Shown: positions 1 through 5,203 of the stretch, piece after piece | Layout of the letters: every line of letters starts with the position of its first letter | How positions within the stretch are numbered: the stretch's first letter is position 1 | Source: Campylobacteraceae bacterium | GTDB lineage: Bacteria > Campylobacterota > Campylobacteria > Campylobacterales > Sulfurovaceae | DNA: 5,203 bases | Direction: 5' to 3' | NCBI GenBank assembly: GCA_026986355.1 | Contig: JALSOO010000014.1 | Coordinates: 1 to 5,203 of the forward strand | Notes under the pieces: generated by a model | The model's input: only the letters and a program-made list of their open reading frames with translations | Database searches by the model: none | Told to the model about the DNA's origin: nothing | Program-made: the position numbers and the translations under genes

Positions 1-1079
1 AAGAATTTATGGCAAGATTTGGTCGTGAGGGACGTTTTATGACTCCTGCACTAATGGCATTGGATTATAAAAAACTTCAAATATTCTTTGATTCTATAGG
101 TGTTGATACTCATGCACCTGATGGTTTTCGTATTTTTCCTATTGGACATAATGCATCTACTATTATAAAAGCACTAACAACTGAACTAGATAGATTGAAT
201 ATCGAGGTTATCTGTTCTCAAAAAGTAGTAAGGGTAGAATCCAATGACCAAAGAATAATAGCTGTCATTACCCAAACCAATAGATTTCAAGCAGATAGAG
301 TTATAATAGCTAGTGGGGGTATGGGCTATCCTATATTGGGTGCAGAAGGAGATGGATACAGATTAGCCCAATCAGTAGGACACAAGGTTACACCACTACA
401 CCCTGCAATGATGCCACTAAAAACAGTAGAGAGATGGGGAGCAAATTGTAGAGCTGATACTATTGCCAAAGTAGAGATGAGGGTAAATATTAAAAAATAT
501 AAAAAACTTCGTGCTATTGGAGATTTGATATTTACAAAAAATGGAATAAGAGGTCCTGTAGTCTTGGATTTTTCTCGTGAGATTACACCTCTTCTTTATA
601 AATTTGATGAAGTGCCTATTTTGATAAATCTAACAAAAGGCAAAAATGAGGAACAGATTAGAGAACATCTAAAAAATGAACAAAAGAAGAATCCTACTCA
701 TAGCATTCAAATATTAGTAGAGACACTTCTCCCTAAATCACTAACATTGGAGATTTGTAAATTAGCCAATGCCGACCCCTCTAAAACGTTAGGCAAACTA
801 TCAGGTATAATAAGAGATAAGCTGATAAGGCTTTTAGTATGGACACCTCTAATTATCAATGGACACGATGGGTTTAAAATGGCAATGATTACACGAGGAG
901 GAGTCTCACTAAAAGAGATAGACCCTAACACCATGCAAAGCAAAAAGATAGAGGGCTTATATTTTTGTGGAGAAGTTATGAACCTAGATGGTCCATGTGG
1001 AGGATATAATCTACAATGGGCATTTTCCAGTGGTTACCTCGCTGGTATTAGTGTAAATCGTGAGAACGAGAGAGTCTAA
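1..1079 (+). CDS. HI0933/BaiN-family NAD(P)/FAD-dependent oxidoreductase, 5' partial
   Basis: This is a flavoprotein of the HI0933-like family (also annotated aminoacetone oxidase family or BaiN/RdsA-like). It is FAD-binding, probably cytoplasmic, and its physiological substrate is not known for most members. The reading frame is open to the left edge (Glu-Phe precede the first Met at 9), so that Met is internal. The N-terminal Rossmann strand with its GxGxxG FAD motif, roughly 70-80 residues, lies outside the window. Numbering from Met 9, visible family signatures are ARFG (2-5), RIFPIGHNAS (41-50), ASGGMGYPILGAEGDGY (101-117), IFTKNGIRGP (174-183) and the strongly conserved C-terminal block GGVSLKEIDP (297-306) through GLYFCGEV (316-323), DGPCGGYNLQWA (327-338) and SSGYLAG. 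The TAA stop at 1077-1079 lies inside the 3' end of the convergent OmpA-like gene, a 32-nt overlap. Family assignment is firm; the reaction is not predictable. Confidence 0.93.
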   Translation, partial: EFMARFGREGRFMTPALMALDYKKLQIFFDSIGVDTHAPDGFRIFPIGHNASTIIKALTTELDRLNIEVICSQKVVRVESNDQRIIAVITQTNRFQADRVIIASGGMGYPILGAEGDGYRLAQSVGHKVTPLHPAMMPLKTVERWGANCRADTIAKVEMRVNIKKYKKLRAIGDLIFTKNGIRGPVVLDFSREITPLLYKFDEVPILINLTKGKNEEQIREHLKNEQKKNPTHSIQILVETLLPKSLTLEICKLANADPSKTLGKLSGIIRDKLIRLLVWTPLIINGHDGFKMAMITRGGVSLKEIDPNTMQSKKIEGLYFCGEVMNLDGPCGGYNLQWAFSSGYLAGISVNRENERV

Positions 1080-1665
1080 TCTCAATTCTACGGCGATATC
1101 TATCGCCTACTCTATCCTCTATCTTTGCTATTTTCCCTTTGGCATCTATCAATGCTCCTCCACTATATGGTAGTATCCTTTTGATAGGAGAGTAACTATT
1201 TACTAGTATAGGTTGTAGAAATTGAACTACTGAAACTGCTCGTTTCATACCTAACTCTAAATTTGAAGATGTTCTAATGCTATCTATATCACAACTATCT
1301 TCTACCAAACATCTGTGTATAGATCTATCAAAAGATTGACTATTGTAAATAGTGTTTGATGTGAACGGTTGACCATCGGTATATCCATAAATTTCTACTG
1401 TATCACATTTGTATTGCTTAGAATATTCTTTAATATCATTAATAACTTCTTCTTCTAATTGAGTGGTAAACTCTCTACTCAATATAGCTGAGCTACTAGA
1501 AAAAGAGTACCCATGAGCTTCATCTAAGACAATAAGAGGTGGTTGCTCATGCTCTTTTAATTTTGAGATATAAAATGAAGTGATGATAAAAAGTAAAACC
1601 ATTACAATCATCAAAACGATAAATATTTCACTCTGCATTGTTGAATTACTTTGACGTTTACTCAT
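1048..1665 (-). CDS. MotB/ZorB-like inner-membrane protein with OmpA-type peptidoglycan-binding domain
   Basis: This 205-aa protein probably anchors a membrane motor or channel to peptidoglycan. It has a short cytoplasmic N-terminus, one TM helix (about 14-34), only about 10 linker residues, then an OmpA/MotB-like periplasmic domain (about 45-200). Domain marks are GYTD (94-97), NLELGMKRAVSV (135-146, matching the family NxxLSxxRAxxV) and RRRIEIRL (191-198). The Asp of GYTD and the Arg of KRA fall where OmpA-family proteins contact diaminopimelate. There is no Asp in the TM; Glu13 at its cytoplasmic edge aligns with the proton-carrying Asp of MotB-like proteins. A roughly 35-residue segment between GYTD and N135 contains Cys119 and Cys125 and may be disulfide-linked. 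The start overlaps the stop of the MotA-like gene (ATGA, 1662-1665), implying translational coupling and a shared complex. ZorB is the closest architectural match; TolR/ExbD is excluded by the OmpA domain. Stator subunit role is inferred. Confidence 0.88.
   Translation of the reverse strand: MSKRQSNSTMQSEIFIVLMIVMVLLFIITSFYISKLKEHEQPPLIVLDEAHGYSFSSSSAILSREFTTQLEEEVINDIKEYSKQYKCDTVEIYGYTDGQPFTSNTIYNSQSFDRSIHRCLVEDSCDIDSIRTSSNLELGMKRAVSVVQFLQPILVNSYSPIKRILPYSGGALIDAKGKIAKIEDRVGDRYRRRIEIRLSRSHDLH
1089..1109. terminator. Hairpin just downstream of the flavoprotein stop (possible transcript 3' end)
   Basis: A perfect 7-bp inverted repeat, GGCGATA (1092-1098) and TATCGCC (1101-1107), is separated by two bases, in practice a 6-bp stem with an ATCT loop. 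It lies 13 nt after the flavoprotein TAA and can be extended by TA/TA outside a bulged C. It sits within the coding sequence for the conserved RRRIEI end of the convergent OmpA-like protein. Neither strand has a U-tract after the stem, so it is not a classical intrinsic terminator. It could mark or protect an mRNA 3' end, or be a by-product of the Gly-Asp-Arg-Tyr-Arg-Arg codons. Confidence 0.25.
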
Positions 1666-2639
1666 ATATGAGTATCTTTCTCTTTTATCTTTGCTAGAAA
1701 ATTATCTAAATCACTTATCATCTTACCTGCTTTTGGTAGACTATGAGCAATAGTTGAGACATCATCTATTACTTTTCTACTCACATTGCTCAACTGCTCT
1801 ATTGCTGATTCAGAATGAGTTGAGAAGCGTTTCATGGTGCGTATATGTTTATCCCACTCTTTGGCTATATCATTCATTTGAGTTAAACCTTTATCAAATG
1901 TTTCTATAGAGTTTTTAAATACTTTTCCTGCATCAGAAGATGTTAGTTCAAACTCTTTTCTCATATCTTTACTACTATTCTCTATCAATTCAAACTGTTC
2001 TTGTAAGAGTTTTAATGAATCATTGATTGTCTTTTGTGAATATTCTGAAGTCTCTTTTAACTCTTTTTCTAAAAGGTCTCGTGTCTGATTAATCTCTTGA
2101 GTTGAGTGACTTATAGTATCTTTCCACTCTTGGGCTGATGTAGCAAATGTTTTTGAACTCTCTTCGATGGTTTTAGCAGAATAGATAACTTTTTGAGATA
2201 AAAACTCCAATGCATTATTTGTTTGCTCTTCAGCAGATAGCTTAAAACGATATTTATCTCGTTCCATCTCTTTACCAAATGCCCAACCTATAATACTTGT
2301 AATCAATGATGAACCTATTGGTGCGATAATACTCTCAACATGTTCAATCACATCTGAACCATAATGAGCTGTCATAATTAAGGCTACAGATGTACCAATA
2401 AGTGTATGTAGATACCCCATAGTTGCTACACGATTTCCTATCTCTATATTATCCTCTTTTTCACGAATAGCAAAAAAACCTAATATCACTAAAACAACCA
2501 TATGCTGAATTCCAATCAATAAGAAGAGTCCTCCCACATGAGTCTGTATAAATTCTACACCAAAGTACAACCCTATCATTAGAGAGATTGAAACTATAAA
2601 ACCAAACCACCATAAGGTGCTAAATAGCATTTTTATCAT
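1662..2639 (-). CDS. MotA/TolQ/ExbB-like (ZorA-like) membrane protein with long cytoplasmic coiled-coil tail
   Basis: This 325-aa protein is the likely ion-channel/stator subunit partnering the OmpA-like protein encoded next. Four hydrophobic helices are visible (about 5-29, 37-57, 72-92, 102-122). Basic residues at K3, R59, K61, R70 and K123-K133 place the N-terminus, the TM2-TM3 loop and the tail in the cytoplasm. TM3 carries LIGTSVAL (80-87), resembling the LLGTVLGL motif of MotA/ExbB proteins, and TM4 carries polar Ser110, Ser111 and Thr114. Residues 123-301 contain no proline and only two glycines and are rich in E, K, Q and S, so a long helix or coiled coil is expected. MotA and ExbB lack such a tail; ZorA has one. 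ATG at 2639 is chosen because AAAGGA lies 9 nt upstream; Met4 would be the alternative. It overlaps the preceding gene by 20 nt and the next by 4. Superfamily membership is inferred from topology and weak motifs; ZorA equivalence is tentative. Confidence 0.85.
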   Translation of the reverse strand: MIKMLFSTLWWFGFIVSISLMIGLYFGVEFIQTHVGGLFLLIGIQHMVVLVILGFFAIREKEDNIEIGNRVATMGYLHTLIGTSVALIMTAHYGSDVIEHVESIIAPIGSSLITSIIGWAFGKEMERDKYRFKLSAEEQTNNALEFLSQKVIYSAKTIEESSKTFATSAQEWKDTISHSTQEINQTRDLLEKELKETSEYSQKTINDSLKLLQEQFELIENSSKDMRKEFELTSSDAGKVFKNSIETFDKGLTQMNDIAKEWDKHIRTMKRFSTHSESAIEQLSNVSRKVIDDVSTIAHSLPKAGKMISDLDNFLAKIKEKDTHI

Positions 2640-3138
2640 CTATCTTTATCCTTTCTTTTATAAGTTTATCTGCTTTTTCAAAATCATTATTGGCTAATGC
2701 TATATAAATTTCTCTACTATCAAATCTATTTTTCACTCTAAAACTATCCATTTTTTGTAGATAGCTTATAACTCTATTTAGACGAACAGCATCTATATTT
2801 CCCTCTTCATCAAGACCAAAGGTTAGACAAAAGTTCTCAAAAATTTCAAATGGTGTTTTCTCTTTTAGATAATATAGAGCAATCTCTGGAACAAACTTTA
2901 TACCAACTGATTTGAAAAGATGAATTAAAATCTCTAGGCTAAGCTTTGGAAAAAGAGTAGTAGATTTAAATGGTTCTAAATCCATATCCTCGCTAGGTAG
3001 GGTAAATAAGAGGGGTTCGTTTGTCGTATGAGTAGGAATATAAGCTAAAGGCTTACGAATTTCATCACCATATTTTATATCATTAAATATAGATTTGAAA
3101 CGTTTTTTTATATTTTTTCTTAGATTTTCAAAAGGCAA
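2620..3138 (-). CDS. Uncharacterised 172-aa protein, first gene of the motor-like operon
   Basis: I do not recognise this protein. It has no TM segment or signal peptide and is probably cytoplasmic. The first about 30 residues form a strongly basic stretch (LRKNIKKRFKSIF, 6-18) that could be an amphipathic membrane- or nucleic-acid-contacting helix. A polar, proline-containing linker follows (30-65), then a mostly helical region (about 66-170) whose end, EIYIALANNDFEKADKLI (143-160), resembles a single TPR-like helix pair. Only one cysteine (104) is present. The start is TTG at 3138: it has AGGA 6 nt upstream, an in-frame TAA lies 27 nt upstream, and the next in-frame Met is residue 52. The gene end overlaps the MotA-like start by 20 nt, and a promoter lies immediately upstream, so it is the first cistron of the trio. 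By context it may regulate, assemble or act as effector of the MotA/MotB-like complex; this is inference only. Confidence 0.8.
   Translation of the reverse strand: MPFENLRKNIKKRFKSIFNDIKYGDEIRKPLAYIPTHTTNEPLLFTLPSEDMDLEPFKSTTLFPKLSLEILIHLFKSVGIKFVPEIALYYLKEKTPFEIFENFCLTFGLDEEGNIDAVRLNRVISYLQKMDSFRVKNRFDSREIYIALANNDFEKADKLIKERIKIDDKNAI
2649..2654 (-). promoter_or_regulatory. Ribosome binding site of the MotA-like gene
   Basis: AAAGGA on the minus strand lies 9 nt before the ATG at 2639, inside the coding sequence of the 172-aa protein. It favours this start over Met4, for which the spacing would be too long. Confidence 0.6.
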
Positions 3139-3141
3139 GAC

Positions 3142-3152
3142 ATATCCTATTA
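3142..3152 (-). repeat. Direct repeat copy 2 (TAATAGGATAT), over the RBS
   Basis: TAATAGGATAT on the minus strand exactly matches an 11-bp copy 26 bp upstream at 3168-3178. This copy contains the AGGA ribosome binding site of the 172-aa protein. It may be an operator half-site pair or simple AT-rich coincidence. Confidence 0.4.
3145..3148 (-). promoter_or_regulatory. Ribosome binding site deciding the TTG start of the 172-aa protein
   Basis: AGGA on the minus strand is 6 nt before TTG 3138. An ATG at 3145-3143 is closer to the promoter but out of frame and meets a stop after seven codons, so TTG is the best start. Confidence 0.55.
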
Positions 3153-3157
3153 ATTCA

Positions 3158-3170
3158 ATTTGGGATTATA
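3158..3170 (-). promoter_or_regulatory. Promoter of the three-gene motor-like operon
   Basis: On the minus strand a perfect TATAAT (3170-3165) would start transcription near 3158, about 20 nt before the TTG start codon. No TTGACA-like -35 is present; upstream is T-rich (TTTTTAATTC), which is typical of sigma-70 promoters in Campylobacterota. The hexamer is centred in the imperfect palindrome GGATATAATCC. A second -10-like TATAAA (3200-3195) lies in the loop of the upstream hairpin and is less convincing. Confidence 0.55.
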
Positions 3171-3178
3171 TCCTATTA
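3168..3178 (-). repeat. Direct repeat copy 1 (TAATAGGATAT), overlapping the -10 box
   Basis: This is the upstream copy of the 11-bp repeat; its last three bases on the minus strand are the first three of the TATAAT box. The position over a promoter element, with the second copy over the RBS, is what a repressor-controlled leader would look like, but no regulator is encoded nearby. Confidence 0.4.
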
Positions 3179-3180
3179 GA

Positions 3181-3207
3181 ATTAAAAACCCCTATTTATA
3201 GGGATTT
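3181..3207 (-). terminator. Intrinsic terminator-like hairpin after crcB
   Basis: On the minus strand a 5-bp stem CCCTA/TAGGG with a TAAA loop (3203-3190) is followed by G and TTTTT, with an A-rich 5' flank. The stem can be lengthened by AAA/TTT across one mismatch. It begins about 26 nt after the crcB stop and just before the promoter of the next operon, so it likely separates the two transcription units, though the stem is short and probably leaky. Confidence 0.5.
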
Positions 3208-3238
3208 AGATAGAATTTAAATTAAACTACTATCTAAA
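3205..3238 (-). repeat. 9-bp inverted repeat at the crcB stop codon
   Basis: TTTAGATAG (3238-3230 on the minus strand, ending with the crcB TAG stop) pairs perfectly with CTATCTAAA (3213-3205). The 16-nt spacer holds the palindrome AATTTAAATT (3214-3223). The structure shares its outer bases with the next hairpin, so the two may fold in tandem or compete. Possible roles are mRNA 3' protection or assisting termination. Confidence 0.45.
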
Positions 3239-3613
3239 AGTGAGCCTAAATATTAGAATACCAATAAATGTAGCAGATATAGATAACATTATATTAAAAA
3301 AGATATTTAAAATAGCCTTTATGTATAACTCTTGCTGTAAAAGGATTACAGTATCCATAGAGAAGGTAGAGAAAGTGGTTAATGCACCTAATAACCCTGT
3401 CGTAAATATAAGCTTTTGATAATTAGAGAGATTTATTTGAGAGAAGTACATAAAGAGGAAACCCATTAGTAGGCTTCCTAAAATATTGACACTCAATGTT
3501 CCAAAAGGAAAAGTAGAGCTACTTAACCTTTGCACCCATGCAGAGAGTAGAAAACGTATAATAGCCCCAAAGAAACCACCTAGCCCTACTGCCAAAAGAA
3601 AACTAACATTCAT
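3230..3613 (-). CDS. crcB: Fluoride channel/exporter CrcB (Fluc)
   Basis: This 127-aa inner-membrane protein exports fluoride as a dual-topology homodimer, the usual size for the family. Four TM helices are evident. Family motifs are present in order: GGFFGAIIR (12-20), FPFGTLSVNILGSLLMG (35-51, with the conserved Asn43) and GLLGALTTFSTFS (73-85), which supplies the pore threonines and the phenylalanine 'box' residues Phe81 and Phe84 and the region of the central sodium site. The ATG at 3613 shares one base with the TAA stop of the VWA gene (TAATG), and GGGAG 11 nt upstream serves as RBS. It is therefore probably co-transcribed with the VWA gene and translationally coupled. There is no room for a crcB fluoride riboswitch directly upstream. 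A terminator-like hairpin follows. Confidence 0.96.
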   Translation of the reverse strand: MNVSFLLAVGLGGFFGAIIRFLLSAWVQRLSSSTFPFGTLSVNILGSLLMGFLFMYFSQINLSNYQKLIFTTGLLGALTTFSTFSMDTVILLQQELYIKAILNIFFNIMLSISATFIGILIFRLTFR

Positions 3614-5203
3614 TATTGTCTAAACTCCCAATCATCTTTGGGTATATTTTTGCTCTTTATCTCTATGCTCTTCTGTTTTAATAAGGTATCTATTATAGAT
3701 AACTCTTTATTTAATGAATCATCTTTTAATATAGACATCTCTTTTATATAGAAGCTTCTAAATCGCTCAAAGAGTTGTTTGTACCCCTTACTCACTTGTA
3801 GTTTACATGATTTTCTCTCCCATGTACTTACAACTGGATAGAGTGGATGTTTTGGTGGATATAGTGTACAACGCTTCATAATAGCAATAGGAGACTCCAT
3901 AACCCATTTTACTTTGTCATTGCACCCTGCTCTAGTATCAATAAGCCAATTTTTCATAATAGTCACATAGTCACTAACTAAAATAGCTTTTCTGATTCCA
4001 CTATTATCATAGTAGTTATCTTTTTTAGCAAACTTGACACTCTGCTTATTGCTAAACTCTTTTCCATCTACATCTTTATAACTAACCTCTAGTGATATAT
4101 TGGTATCTTGGGATATATTTTTATTCTTTTTCAGCTTTATCAATACAACTCCACCTTTAGTAGCCTCTCCATTATTGTGAGATGGAAAGAGTGTATTTAT
4201 ATTCATTACTGTACCTGTGGCCAATTTCGCATCAGGAGAGCCATATACACCCTCTATTGTATAAGCTGTACTCTTTAGCTTTAGATTCAAATCATATACC
4301 AATGGAGTAACCATATAGTCAAACTCCTTATCTAAAAGTTTAGAGAAAGCTTTTGAGGAGTGAACTGAGAAGTAGTTTGCCCCTTTGGTTTTAGAGACAT
4401 ACTCAACCAAATCATTATTGAAATCAACACCTATACCAATAAACGTTGTATGTATCCCTTTGGTTGATGCACGTTTTGCCATACCAAAAAGTTTATCTTT
4501 GCCAAGCTCTCCTCTATTGGGCATTGCATCGGTTAAAAAGATAATACGATTCTCATATTCCAAACTCTCTTTAACCTCATCAAATAGTTTAAGAGCTTTT
4601 TTATATCCTGCACTCCAGTTTGTTCCTCCTCTAGCTTTTAGCTCCAAGATATGGTCTCTAATCGCTTTTTTATCAGTAGTTCCAACAAGATTAAGTGGTT
4701 TAGCTAGATAAGCGTTATGGTCAAATAGAACAACACCTACTCTATCATCATCTTTTAGATGTCCCAACATAGCTACAATAGACTCATTGGCAATCTGCAT
4801 CTTCTGTTTGCTAGAGTTCTCTTTGGTCTCTACCTTGTTTCCCACTTTATCGTAAAAGTATGAGTTGAATGCAGAGTTCATTGAACCTGAAATATCTAAA
4901 ACGACTACTAAATTTAGTTTTTTACGCTTAAAAGCTTTCTCTTCAATTCCAGAGTTTAACCCAACTGTCATAAAATACTCATCTTGATTAGAGAAGATAT
5001 TGTTTCGTTTAGCTGTAGCATAAGATGGGCAAAAGAGACTCTTGCACTCATCTCCTTTTAGCCCTGTATCAAAATAGTGATTATAGAACTGCCCCTCATA
5101 GGTAATAGAGTCTAATTTAGGTAGATAGCCATTATCTATATTGGCTTTGAAGTTGTTTGTATCTTTTGCACCACCTACTGACATACCTATCATCTTTTTA
5201 GAG
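3613..5203 (-). CDS. VWA-domain protein, probably secreted or lipoprotein, 5' partial
   Basis: A von Willebrand factor A protein of the YfbK-like layout, at least 526 residues. The frame stays open from the first Met (5193) to the window edge (Ser-Lys-Lys precede it). That Met has no spaced ribosome binding site, so the true start and any signal peptide lie outside. Numbering from that Met, residues 5-43 match the segment found ahead of such VWA domains (SVGGAKDTNNF, GYLP, EGQFYNHYF). The VWA domain spans about 94-295 with a complete MIDAS: DISGSM (100-105), the Thr of GGTNW (191) and the Asp of LTDAMPN (222). It should bind a divalent cation. A beta-rich region (about 300-390) and a helical, charged C-terminus follow. 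Cysteine pairs (50/55) and 424, 442, 463 fit an extracytoplasmic protein. Role unknown; adhesion or assembly functions are typical of the family. It is directly coupled to crcB. Confidence 0.9.
   Translation of the reverse strand, partial: SKKMIGMSVGGAKDTNNFKANIDNGYLPKLDSITYEGQFYNHYFDTGLKGDECKSLFCPSYATAKRNNIFSNQDEYFMTVGLNSGIEEKAFKRKKLNLVVVLDISGSMNSAFNSYFYDKVGNKVETKENSSKQKMQIANESIVAMLGHLKDDDRVGVVLFDHNAYLAKPLNLVGTTDKKAIRDHILELKARGGTNWSAGYKKALKLFDEVKESLEYENRIIFLTDAMPNRGELGKDKLFGMAKRASTKGIHTTFIGIGVDFNNDLVEYVSKTKGANYFSVHSSKAFSKLLDKEFDYMVTPLVYDLNLKLKSTAYTIEGVYGSPDAKLATGTVMNINTLFPSHNNGEATKGGVVLIKLKKNKNISQDTNISLEVSYKDVDGKEFSNKQSVKFAKKDNYYDNSGIRKAILVSDYVTIMKNWLIDTRAGCNDKVKWVMESPIAIMKRCTLYPPKHPLYPVVSTWERKSCKLQVSKGYKQLFERFRSFYIKEMSILKDDSLNKELSIIDTLLKQKSIEIKSKNIPKDDWEFRQ
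3625..3629 (-). promoter_or_regulatory. Ribosome binding site of crcB
   Basis: GGGAG on the minus strand, 11 nt before the crcB ATG, is embedded in the codons for the last residues (Trp-Glu) of the VWA protein. It supports reinitiation or independent loading at the TAATG junction. Confidence 0.5.

Noticed and set aside
707..943. Minus-strand open frame of 78 codons inside the flavoprotein gene
   Set aside because: It lies wholly antisense to conserved flavoprotein codons and has no recognisable family, so it is a shadow frame.
1048..2639. Flagellar motAB genes
   Set aside because: The MotA-like protein lacks the large TM2-TM3 cytoplasmic domain and has a long C-terminal tail; the MotB-like protein lacks the long plug/linker and the TM aspartate; no flagellar genes are adjacent.
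1048..2639. TolQR or ExbBD transport energiser
   Set aside because: The second subunit has an OmpA-type peptidoglycan-binding domain instead of the small TolR/ExbD domain, and the first has four rather than three TM helices.
3214..3223. AT-only palindrome AATTTAAATT as a separate protein-binding site
   Set aside because: Such palindromes are frequent by chance in AT-rich spacers; it is noted only as the loop content of the larger inverted repeat.
3139..3229. Fluoride riboswitch associated with crcB
   Set aside because: The gap is downstream of crcB, not upstream, and upstream of crcB the VWA coding sequence continues to the crcB start codon.
4385..4711. Plus-strand open frame of 108 codons inside the VWA gene
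   Set aside because: It is antisense to the conserved MIDAS-bearing VWA domain; the hydrophobic, Ser/Leu-rich translation is typical of a shadow frame.

Overview
The window is AT-rich, gene-dense and has no RNA genes, insertion sequences or CRISPR arrays that I can see. Very short intergenic gaps, AGA-dominated arginine codons, a consensus TATAAT with no recognisable -35, and the look of the VWA protein suggest a Campylobacterota genome (Sulfurimonas/Sulfurovum-like). This placement is an inference from style, not from a marker gene.

Layout: (1) Positions 1-1079, plus strand: the C-terminal four fifths or so of an HI0933/BaiN-type FAD-dependent oxidoreductase, cut by the left edge. (2) Positions 1048-3138, minus strand: a tightly overlapping three-gene operon. 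It begins with an unrecognised 172-aa soluble protein, followed by a four-TM MotA/TolQ/ExbB-like protein with a long cytoplasmic helical tail, and ends with a single-TM OmpA/MotB-like peptidoglycan-binding protein. (3) Positions 3139-3229: a 91-bp gap holding a terminator-like hairpin and a TATAAT promoter for the trio. (4) Positions 3230-5203, minus strand: crcB (fluoride channel) directly following a VWA-domain protein whose N-terminus runs off the right edge; the two share a TAATG junction.

The most interesting unit is the trio. The tailed MotA-like plus MotB-like pair has the architecture of an ion-driven 5:2 rotary stator, and the long cytoplasmic tail most resembles ZorA/ZorB of the Zorya anti-phage systems. 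No zorC, zorD or zorE (or other known effector) follows: the third gene ends inside the convergent flavoprotein gene. The partner is instead an uncharacterised small protein encoded first. It may be a compact ZorAB-like motor with a new accessory protein, or a housekeeping envelope motor. The sequence alone cannot decide between these.
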